DNA of 64,000 nucleotides from Nephrocerus scutellatus (Eukaryota; Arthropoda; Insecta; Diptera; Pipunculidae). Position numbers and translations under genes: made by a program. The stretch is taken from contig OX352761.1 in assembly GCA_947095585.1 (NCBI GenBank), forward strand, positions 59,388,832-59,452,831, written 5' to 3'. Every line of letters starts with the position of its first letter. The stretch's first letter is position 1. This document shows positions 51,895 through 60,530 of this stretch, piece after piece. The notes under the pieces were generated by a model, which worked only from the letters and a program-made list of their open reading frames with translations, ran no database searches and was not told the origin of the DNA.

Positions 51895-52035
51895 GAATAA
51901 AACAGTAAGCTAAAACATTGTAAAACCACGAATAAAACAGTAAGCTAAAACATTGTAAAATCACGAATAAAACAGTAAGCTGAAACATTGTAAAACCACG
52001 AGTAAAATAGTGAGCCAAAAACATTGTAACACCAT
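51895..52035 (+). repeat. 35-bp tandem repeat with AATAAA signals
   Basis: About four units of a 35-base repeat with GAATAAAACAGTAAGCTAAA and ACATTGTAAAA. Each unit but one has AATAAA. Further AATAAA copies follow at about 52077, 52100 and 52114. It could act as a polyadenylation region for a transcript through the hairpin array. Confidence 0.8.
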
Positions 52036-52205
52036 AAGTTAAATAAAATTCCAAAAGAAAAACAAGACATCTTTAAATAAAACATTGTACAACCTTAAAT
52101 AAATAAAAGCCGAATAAAACCAACAAACGTCTTAAGATTTAAATGTTTTTCTGTAACGAACCCTTGAAATCGCTGAGCATACCCCAGCTATAAAACTTCG
52201 TTACA
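52036..52205. other. AT-rich link to transposase remnant
   Basis: Degenerate continuation of the AATAAA-rich repeat, then unique sequence up to the end of the pogo-like transposase remnant. No gene seen. Confidence 0.4.
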
Positions 52206-53338
52206 CGTCTACCTATGAACAGCATTTAAATGTGGAGTGAAATGTATTTAGAGCCAAAGCAGTCTTTTTACCTCTAGAAAAATTCCTTGTAGCATATTCA
52301 ATGCTGTTGCTGAAGCCTCTGCGACTGTTCCGATAGTGCAACTTCGTTAGACGTATCACATTCTGGTCCATTGGCTGAATAAGGGGCGTTGCATTCGGAG
52401 GCATAAACATTGTGATGATGTTGCCATCATTACTACGGAGTTCGATTTCCCTTGGATGGCTGGGAGCGTTGTCAAGAATCAACAATGCCTTTTCAGGCAG
52501 ATTATTGTTTTTCATAAATTTTCCGAACCTGAGTATTGAATTATGAAATTATGATTTAGATAACTTTTGAATCGTAGAACTTACCTGTGGAAAAAATTCG
52601 GAATAAAACCATTTTTTAAAAATTGCTTTTTACCGTCCATGCCGTTTTGCAGTTGGTGTATGTTATGGGAAGATCAAAATTCTTGAAACATCGCGGTTTT
52701 TTTGCCTTGCCAATAACTAGCAATTTTAATTTATGCTCTCCTGTTCTATTGGTACACACAAGAAAAGTTATGCGCTCCTTCTGCCAGGAGCTGATCTCTC
52801 ACCATTGTGAATATAAGTTTTGTTCGGAATCAATTGCCAGTAAAGACCACTTTCATCGGAATTATAAACCTGGGCTTTAGTCGAGTTCTCTTATCTTCTC
52901 AGATAACGTGCCTGAAAAGGCTTGACTGCACTTTCATATGCGCTTAATTTTTCACCGCTAATTGCCAAAAGTCGCATTCCAAATCTTGCCTTGAAATTCT
53001 TTATCCAACCATCACTGGCATTAAAGGATAACCTTTCTTTGTAGATGGAATGTAGCTTTTTGGCTTTCGCTCTAATCATGTTTCCTGATATTGGGACATG
53101 TCGGTCTCGCTGCCTCAGAAACCATCTGTATAGGGCAGCCTCCATTAATGGCATCTGACTTTTCTTAAGTGTTTTTCGCGATTTTATCAGATTGCTTTTG
53201 TTTTTTATACCGCTAATGGTTGATTTTGCAACACCAAATTTCATCGCGAGGGACCATTGCACCATTTTTGAGATCCTCTAGAAGTTCACATTTTTGTTTT
53301 AAATTTAAAAACTTAACTTTTCCTTTGACGGGTGGCAT
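52206..53338 (-). pseudogene. pogo/Tigger-type transposase with a 56-base intron
   Basis: Start ATG at 53338 (MPPVKGKVKFLNLKQKCELL). A one-base frameshift near 53245 precedes SLAMKFGVAKSTISGIKNKS, the CENP-B/psq-type helix-turn-helix. Then a Tc5-type HTH (FLRQRDRHVPISGNMIRAKA, SDGWIKNFKARFGMRL), and DDE domain blocks AQVYNSDESGLYW (first Asp; partly shifted, with a stop), [12 protein letters not shown] (second Asp) and [17 protein letters not shown] (third Asp). A 56-base segment, 52529-52584, has GTAAGT..CAG ends; removing it joins NFFHR to FGKFMKNN in frame. The C-terminus is lost at about 52210. Dead DNA transposon of the Tc1/mariner superfamily. Confidence 0.82.
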
Positions 53339-53639
53339 CTTTTCTACATGAAAATTCACTTTGAACTAAAAACGAAGCGTATCGAAAGCAAGTTACGGAA
53401 AGGAGAACATATAACTACAGTAGAACTAAGTCCCGTTACTTTTCAAACTTACGGTTACGACAGTCTAGACAAAACGATAAAATATACTAAAAACAGAGCA
53501 TAATGATAGCACATGTTAAAATAAATAACTTTTCAGAGTGACAAAACGAAACCATACAAGAAAACCACTTAGCAAAAAATAGCGTTCATCTTTTCGAACA
53601 CTCGAATTTGACCCGTTCATCTTTTGGAACCCTCTAATG
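53339..53639. other. gap between transposase and Helitron remnant
   Basis: May hold the 5' UTR and terminal inverted repeat of the pogo-like element: CAGTAGAACTAAGTCCCGTT at 53419-53438 resembles the CAGTAGAAC start of Tigger ends but points the wrong way for a terminus, so it is not assigned. No coding. Confidence 0.35.
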
Positions 53640-54905
53640 AATAAACTTTACAATTTATTAATCCAAAATTTCTTTATAAACAACATTTCCCTGGTACGTA
53701 GTAGACAAAATCTTAACTCTGACGTCATTGAAATGACAAATCCTTGAGAATGCAACATAAAGTTGTCATGTCCAAAGGCAGGCTCCGACAGATATATCCC
53801 AACTTTGTTCACTGTTTGACCTTGAGACTTATTTAAAGGCATAGCAAATGCCGCCTTAATAGGAAATTGTCGTCGTTTAAGTTTAAAAGGTAGCTTCAGG
53901 TCGGAACTTGAAAGATCGATTCATGGAATTAAAAAAAATAATTGTGCCAATTGTGATCAACCGATCTCATGTTCTCTACTAAACACAGTTTCTCCAAATT
54001 GTGCCAGTTTTGCGAATACTTAAAGCTTGACTGAACCACCGCAGAACACATGGCATTTGGAACAATAGCTTAACATTGCCGGAAATCCCCCCCAATTAAC
54101 ATTACCTTTCCAACAAAAGGGACTTTAGTTTGCAACTTCCTGCAGCATCTTATAAATTTAATTAAGAACATGACTGGATTCCATAGTGCATTAATCTTTA
54201 ATACTCAATTTTGCATGAGGAATATCCTCTGCACCATCACTTTCCATCCTCAATCCTGAGACGGGTGTTTCACCGATAAGTACAGGCAGTTTAAAAAGTG
54301 AATAGAATGATCGTCCATTAATTAATAAATTAGCAGCTACTTCAGTTGTGTCCGTAGCTAAAACTAAGTGGTTTCTTGCACGAAAGTGACGAATCAGTGT
54401 CAGTCATACAAATAAGTTTTCCACTACCTCCAGGACCATCAAAAATCAAAAAAATTTCTGGTTTCATCTTCAGTTGCACCACCAATTTTGTGAAATACAC
54501 TTGCCTGCATGAAATTAAAAGAAAATATCATTTCAATTTCATTCTCTTCTTCAAAATTGATTGGGACGTAGTCAATATTAGGTAATCCGTTTTCAACATT
54601 GGGTAGCTTGAAAGACTAGAGTAAATCCTGGTATCCTTAAAGCGGACTGAATGTCCTTTAAAGCATATGATTCCCAATTGGTGCAAGGCTCATCCATTAC
54701 GTAAAGTTTGCGTTTATCTATCTTCATTCATGTCGTTCTCATTTTCATTCCAAAACAACAAATGGTCAGATGGCTAGGGAAAAGCACGAATATATGCAAA
54801 AATCTGTTTCATTTGGACAGGCATAATACGATTTGGAGTATTTCAGAGTTCCTAGGTTTCGTATTGCATTGCAAGACATCGCAGTGCACCTAGTGTGTGC
54901 GCAGT
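53640..54905 (-). pseudogene. Helitron Pif1-like helicase, C-terminal half
   Basis: Degenerate minus-strand helicase of a Helitron RepHel protein. From 54905: VQMKQIFAYIRAF, LLFWNENENDMNED and YVMDEPCTNWESYALKDIQS (Rep-helicase linker); IDYVPINFEEENEIEMIFSF; IFDGPGGSGK (Walker A, the usual Thr is Leu); NHLVLATDTTEVAANLLING; RSFYSLFKLPVLIGETPVSG; a GGDFRQ-like motif (WGGFPAML in a shifted frame) and VENMRS-like block; MPLNKSQGQTVNKVGIYLSE (motif VI region); NVVYKEILD end near 53650. At least eight frame breaks. The Rep domain and Helitron ends were not found. Confidence 0.78.
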
Positions 54906-55082
54906 ACCTGCATAGCATGGTAAGGAAGCGCAAGTCAGCGATGTTCTTGGTGTATGCCGGTTATGTGCTAGTTTAGATATGTGCGGACTGCACAACCTTA
55001 CTCAGTAATAAGTATTGAAATATTTTATATTGTTTTGTTGCTTGTAATTTTATACTTAAATAGATATATATTTTAATTACAG
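54906..55082 (+). other. intron end upstream of PKC exon
   Basis: T-rich run (55021-55080) leading to the acceptor TTTTAATTACAG at 55071-55082. No TE similarity in the last 100 bases. Confidence 0.6.
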
Positions 55083-55276
55083 ACCGTTCGACAACAAGAA
55101 GTAAGACGTTTGATCCTGTATGGAATGAACAGTTTTTGCATGAAGTCAACAACGCTAAAAATATTAATTTGACAGTTTTTCATGATGCAGCTTTGCCACC
55201 AGATGATTTTGTTGCTAATTGTATAATTCCTTTTGAAGATATTCTTCAGAATGAGTGTAGTGCACCAGATCTTTGG
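55083..55276 (+). CDS. Pkc98E: novel-type protein kinase C, C2-domain exon
   Basis: Internal exon, 194 bases, between a TTTTAATTACAG acceptor and a GTAACA donor. It starts with the last two bases of a split codon (phase 1) and runs RSTTRSKTFDPVWNEQFLHE, VNNAKNINLTVFHDAALPPD, DFVANCIIPFEDILQNE, APDLW, 64 codons ending on a codon boundary. TFDPVWNE..F and LTVFHDAALPPDDFVANC are diagnostic of the N-terminal C2-like domain of novel PKCs (epsilon/eta; fly Pkc98E). That domain guides membrane and partner binding of this diacylglycerol-activated Ser/Thr kinase. Reading frame intact and codon choice unlike the TEs around it. A processed copy is excluded by the intron; a duplicated gene fragment is not. 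Symbol is by homology. Confidence 0.87.
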
Positions 55277-55335
55277 GTAACATCTGTTATACATATTAAA
55301 AATAGTAATTTTGTAATAGTTCAATTTTTTTTTAG
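55277..55335 (+). other. 59-base intron of PKC gene
   Basis: GTAACA..TTTTTTTTTAG. Its removal joins DLW to VNLEPHGKIH in frame. Short introns of this size are usual in Diptera. Confidence 0.85.
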
Positions 55336-55393
55336 GTAAATTTGGAACCGCATGGAAAAATTCATATAATTATTGAATTGAAAACCTGTAATG
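55336..55393 (+). CDS. Pkc98E: novel-type protein kinase C, end of C2 domain
   Basis: 58-base exon encoding VNLEPHGKIHIIIELKTCN plus the first base of the next codon, then a consensus donor G|GTAAGT. W-V-x-LEP-x-GK-x-H-xxx-EL is the conserved last strand of the novel-PKC C2 domain, so it follows directly on the exon at 55083-55276. The next expected exons (pseudosubstrate, two C1 zinc domains, kinase) were searched for by eye in the remaining 8.6 kb and not seen, so the next intron is long and full of repeats. Confidence 0.86.
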
Positions 55394-55611
55394 GTAAGTT
55401 TATTTTAAATTTAAACTTAATACCTCAAAATAAGGTATTGTTAATACGCTAGAGTCGAACTATTGTATTTTTAGCAGAAAAGTTTTTAACCTATTTGTAT
55501 TCTGTTAAATTAAGTTCACTTTTTAATAAAAAATGGAGGTGTAGCCACAACATTCTTTTACGGACGGGGGCGGAATCTTCAGTAAATGTATATTAAAGTT
55601 ATTTTTCGTTT
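55394..55611 (+). other. PKC intron, unique AT-rich part
   Basis: Begins with the donor GTAAGT. No repeat or coding signal except a small G-rich patch (ggacgggggcgg near 55562). Confidence 0.55.
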
Positions 55612-56330
55612 TTTAAATTCTCTATATTAACTTCTCGTGCCCGTGTGTTTCTGGCTTGCTGGCTGGCGGACCAAATCTTGTGATCAATTTTTAACGCACT
55701 TCCTATAGCCCAAATTAATTTAAACTTTGCAAACTTTGTGTATCTCCGATGACAACACTTTTCATTAAAATTTGGGGCCCCTCGGGCCTTGTCGTCAGGG
55801 GACTCCCATACAAATATTTTACAAAATTTACCCGATGGTCATTAAGTTTTATACAAATTTGGAAGTGGTCGGGTGTTTGAAAGACAAAAACGGCAATATA
55901 TTGATAGAGACAAAGGAAAAAATGCACCGCATATCGTTACACAACCACTCTTCTATGATTTTTTTTATGATAAACATATTGCCAAGCGAGAACTCCCTGG
56001 ATAACTTGCGCCACGGCAATAGGATTCAAAAATTAAAGGAATGTAATTTACAATACATCACATCCGTCACGTTGGTAGCCGGTTTCAAGGTATTTTCTTA
56101 TGGGGCACCCATACAAATTTTATAAAAAAAAGTACCCGATTTTATTCAAATTTTATATACATGTGTATCTCTGACAGAGAACGCTCTTTGTAAAAAATTT
56201 GAAGTGAATCGGCTCCAAGACAGAAGAACTCCCATATAATTAACCCAATTTTATTCAAATTGCACACATGTGTATCTCCGATTAGAGAATTTACATAAAA
56301 AAATTTAATTTTTATAAGCTTTTTTCTTAA
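55612..56330 (+). repeat. X-element copy in PKC intron
   Basis: Starts TTAAATTCTCTATATTAACTT, then (TGGC)n-like 'ggcttgctggctggcgg', 'cacttcctatagcccaa', four degenerate about-120-base modules with TACACATGTGTATCTC motifs, and ends GATTAGAGAATTTACAT + 'aaatttaatttttata'. The inverted terminal match TAAATTCTCTA/TAGAGAATTTA is present. Confidence 0.78.
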
Positions 56331-57232
56331 CTTTTGTTTTGTTTTTTATTTTGTATTTGTATTTTAAATTTTTTATTTTTTTTTAAATTTCTTTTGCTCT
56401 TAACAGATTTCTCATAAGATATTTCTTTTGGGATATTTGCAAGAACTCGAAAATCTGTCCAAGTAAACTGCCACTTCGGGTTGGCCAACTTCCGCCAAAA
56501 TCAACTTGGACCTTCAAATTGATGTAAAAAGCTTAAATATGAATTTTTGTCCCTATCAATTCAGCTGTCTGGGCTGTAGAGTGGACACAGAAAGAAAGGC
56601 TCACAGACCGACAGACATGGACAGAGATTTTTTTTCGCTTTTTCTGAACAGGATATACGGAAATGGGTAAATCTGCAAAAACCCCGAGTTCGAAAATTTT
56701 CATGATTACCATGATTCTTTTACTATGTAAACATTTACATTTACTACGTAAAAGAAAGTAATACTGTTTATAAAATAAAAATCTATGTAATAGGCGTAGT
56801 TTATTATTTGCTCCAAGTTGTAAATATTGTTGCGACGAAAGTTTATTAATTTAAAGGTACAACTTTAATAACCAAAAAGTAATAATAACAAAAAATTACA
56901 AATGATGATTACTTTATTATGCACACAAAACATTTAGACTTGAATTTCACTAATATTCACAATGTTGCAGCTGCTTGCGAAATGGAAAAAGTACAAACCT
57001 TTCTTCTGCTTAGCGCTATAAATGAATCCTAAAAAGTGGCTAAGACATAGTACTACAAGTCTGAAGTTCGCACGTTATTTCGCACGGCACTATTTTTTCG
57101 GGCTATTTCGTAATTTGACAAATGCTCAATTCAATCTTTGTTGTTTTGCCATCATATAGAAAAAAACGAGTGCGTATAACCTTTACCTAAGTTACATCCT
57201 TGGATGTTGATGCTAAAAGATATAATTCATAA
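56331..57232. other. AT-rich intron segment, no gene seen
   Basis: About 900 bases without coding signal. It includes 'acagaccgacagacatggacagag' near 56605-56630, like the tetranucleotide zone of X-elements, and an inverted pair 'ttactatgtaaacatttaca'/'tttactacgtaaaagaaagta' near 56730-56760. Confidence 0.45.
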
Positions 57233-58350
57233 AAAACAACCCATAAAAATACAATTTTTCATGTAAATTCTCTAATAGGAGATGGGTATGTGTTAAAATT
57301 TGAAGAAAACCGCGCTAATTTTTAAAAAATTTACATGGATACCACACGGGGTCAGGGCCCGATCACTCCAACAAACTTACAAAAAGTTTTGTCGATCAGT
57401 GATACACATGTGTTTAAAATTTGAAGAAAATCGAGCTAATTTTTAAAAAAATTATATGGGAACCCCCGGGCCTCAGGGCCTCACTACAAAAACCTTACAA
57501 AAAATTTTGTGCATCGGGGATACACATGTATATAAAATTTAAAAAAAAATCGGGTTAAGTTTTTTAAAAAATTTGTTGGGGCCCCATGACCCTCCAAAAC
57601 CTGTCTCCAAAATTTTTGCTAAAAGTGTTGCTCATCGGAGATACACACGTATCGGGTTAATTTTTTTTAAAAAAAATTGGGGACCAATGACCCTGGGCCC
57701 CGGGGTCTCCAAAATTTTTAAAAAAGTGTTTTTCATCGGAGATACATACGTATATAAAATTTTAAGAAAATCGGGTTAATTTTTTTAAAAAAAATTTTGG
57801 AGCCCCACGTCCCCGGAGTCCGGGGTCACCACATTTTTTACAAAAAGTGTTGTCTATCGGAGATACACATGTGTATTAAATTTGAAGAAAATCGGGTTAA
57901 TTTTTTAAAAAAAAGTTACCCGGGACCGGGATGTCCACATTTTTTTTACAAAAAGTGTTGTCTATCGGCATTAAATTTGAAGAAAATCGGTTTATTTTTT
58001 AAAAAAAAGTTATGGGGCCCCACGAACCCGGGCCCGGGGTCTCCAGAATTTTTACAAAAAGTGTTGTATATTAGAGATACACATGTGTATAAAATTTGAA
58101 GAAAATCGAGAAAAATTTTGTAAAATATTTGTAGGGGAGACCCCATGGCCCGAGGGGCCTGAATAGAATAGAATAGTTTTAATTGAAAGTGTTGTCTCCG
58201 GAAATACACATGTGTGCAAAATTTCAATAAAATCGGGCTTTGGGAAGTGGGTTAAAAATTTATCGCAAGATTCCACGACAGACGTCCGACAGCCGACCGA
58301 TTGCCGACCGACATCCGTGCCACGGGAAAGTGAAGTTAATATAGAGAATT
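57233..58350 (-). repeat. X-element, long form with about eight tandem modules
   Basis: About 1.1 kb. Left end ACAACCCATAAAAATACAAT, right end TTAATATAGAGAATTTAAAA. Between them are eight to nine tandem modules of about 100-125 bases, each with ACACATGTGT or a variant, 'AAATTTGAAGAAAATCGGGT', an A/T run, a GGGGCCCC-type patch, and 'TACAAAAAGTGTTGTC' + 'ATCGGAGATAC'. The last module is replaced by the conserved end with a CCGAC/GACA repeat. Codes for nothing recognised. Confidence 0.83.
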
Positions 58351-58620
58351 TAAAAATAAACATTCTGATTCCAACCGTCTGCAACGCTTTCATCGTCGGC
58401 ACGACAGCTCGGATTTCATAAACAAAAAACATAGCAATCACAATCTGATGTACATTAGCTCTTATCTCAGTTTAAATGCGACTGACCCTTTTTCTATTTT
58501 CCGAAATAATACACACTAGAGATAAGACATTAAGATAATAAGATTGTACGTTGTAGAGATTATATATTTTAGTCTTAAGATCGATTTCAATGAATAAAGT
58601 TCGTTTCTTTCTTTCCTTGA
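58351..58620 (+). other. possible LTR-like sequence before gypsy-3
   Basis: Includes an initiator-like CTCAGTTTAAATG (about 58466) and AATAAA at 58594-58599 followed by pyrimidine-rich 'ttcgtttctttctttcc'. It could be the R-U5 part of the gypsy-3 5' LTR. No primer-binding site and no second copy recognised. Confidence 0.4.
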
Positions 58621-58859
58621 AACTATCCGAATTTTATTTTTTTTTCATGTTTTTAAAAGTTTTAAGATTTGAATAAATTGTGCTTTGCCAGTTCAATAGA
58701 ATTACTTTGCTTAGTATTAAGAAGTAATTGGAGTATTTGAAAAATAAAAACCAGTGGAACTTAATATTGCAAGAACAACAGTAAAACGATAATTGCATGA
58801 CAACAAGGAAAGCTACCTTCGACATCAACAGACTGGGTCTTAATATCACAATGGAAAAA

Positions 58860-59730
58860 AATTCAACAACAGAATAGCCTAACTAGAAGTCGTCATAAAA
58901 AGGCAGTAGACTATTTTCCAAAAGACTTAATCGAGCAATTTTGTGGGCTAAAGCCATTAGACAATGGGTATAGCCCTACTACCTTTATAAGAGCTGTGGA
59001 TGCTTCATTCAACGGAAACAACACCCAAGCACAGTAGTATGGTCTTCAAATAATTATTATTGACAACCCTACATGGGAGACATCAAAGAAATAATCATTC
59101 AACAAATGCAGCCAAGGAAGACATACGCCGAAATTTTTAATTATTTCAGGACTGTCAGATAAGCGTTCTGGATGAACTTTTTACTATATTTGAACAAAGT
59201 AAATTTAATATAAAAAGAGTTGTACCCACATAAACCTGGTATTTATCAACCGAAAAAGTAAGTTAGGGATCTGGTTGACATCATACCAACAAAAATAGAT
59301 GTACAAGCTAGAGCTGATAGTACAGAAAACGAAAAAATGCATGATATAACCTTAAAGTATACTTAACTTAAATGACTAAAAGATAACAGAACATAAGATT
59401 ACAACCACAGAAAAATGTATACACAAAGACAGGAAAATAAACCAACTTTAAATAATGTACAAAATAAACGTTATTATACAAACTACCAAAACCCAAATTA
59501 TATTCAAATTACTATCCCAAACTATAACAAGTATAACAAAACTGACTCTAATAGCTGTACAAACAATACAAATAATAATGGAACAATCGTGGAAATAACA
59601 ATTATCTAAATAATAATAATCAACAAGGTAACCGTTAAAATAACGGAAATAATTACAATAATAGAAACTCCGGAAATCAATCGAGCCAAACTCGAAACTC
59701 CCACATGATTGTTGATCAAAGTTTTTGATA
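58860..59730 (+). pseudogene. gypsy-3 gag remnant
   Basis: Multi-frame remains with KTYAEIFNYFR-like capsid text and, at 59415-59640, an Asn/Thr/Tyr-rich tail (NYQNPNYIQITIPNYNKYNK), then RNSGNQSSQTRNSHMIVDQS in another frame. Such Asn-rich Gag tails without CCHC knuckles are typical of the 17.6/297 group. More than ten stops or shifts. Confidence 0.6.
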
Positions 59731-59749
59731 TGCGTCTACTAACTTAAGA

Positions 59750-60530
59750 AATAGTAACCTAATAGACATTTGTAATGTAGGGGAAAATGACGTACATTTT
59801 TTAGCATTGCCTCAAAATCTAAATTATCTATAGTAACAATCACTATAGGTAAACAGATATTTTGTTTGTCTGATATTTAGATGTTTAAGAGATACTGGTT
59901 CATCGAGTAACACATTACTAAGAGAAATGTCTTATTAGAAAATTATACGGAAGAAAAATTGTTAAAACTATCAATGAAATAAACCAAGTAAATTACAAAA
60001 TAGTAACACCTTTCCCTAAATAACATGTTGGAACATTAAGTTTGAAACTGACAGATTTTGAAAATATAAACTATTATAGTTCAACATTTTTAATACCATT
60101 GAAAGCACATATAAATATTGAATTCCAATTTGTTGAAATACTCTGAAATAAATTATTTTTCGAAGAATTCAACTAGCGCTTTTGCATTGAAAATATCTGA
60201 AAAGAAAAAAATATCTTAAGCAAATTCAATTTTGACTACTTGAATCAGGAAGAAAAAGACTCAATAACAAAACTATTAATACATTTTAGCGACCAATTTT
60301 GTAAAGAAGGCAATAATCTTTCCGCCATAAGTGAAGTGTAACACTAAATCATGACTAAAATTGATAAACATTTATATTCTAGAATATATCGATGCCCACA
60401 ATTTCACGAAACCGAAATCCAAGGACAAGTTAATAAAATGCTGAAACATACATTATTCGCGAAAGTAAATCTCCTTATAACATTCCCCTATGGACTGTTC
60501 CAAAAAAAAAAAATTCAGGAGTAAAAAAAA
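59750..60530 (+). pseudogene. gypsy-3 protease and RT N-terminal remnant
   Basis: VHFLALPQNLNYL, RDTGSSSNTLL (a D-T-G aspartic protease centre at about 59891), then HFSDQFCKEGNNLSAISEV, MTKIDKHLYSRIYRCPQFHE and TFPYGLFQKKK, the beginning of RT. It is interrupted at an oligo-A run by X-elements at 60531. Confidence 0.65.

Noticed and set aside
53419..53438. Tigger-type terminal inverted repeat (CAGTAGAAC)
   Set aside because: Its orientation points into the flank rather than into the transposase and no partner was found at the other end.
57573..58441. Open frames of 68-129 codons with repeated GDTHVYKI-like text inside X-elements
   Set aside because: They arise from the tandem modules whose period happens to keep frame for short stretches; no start context, no conservation of frame between copies.
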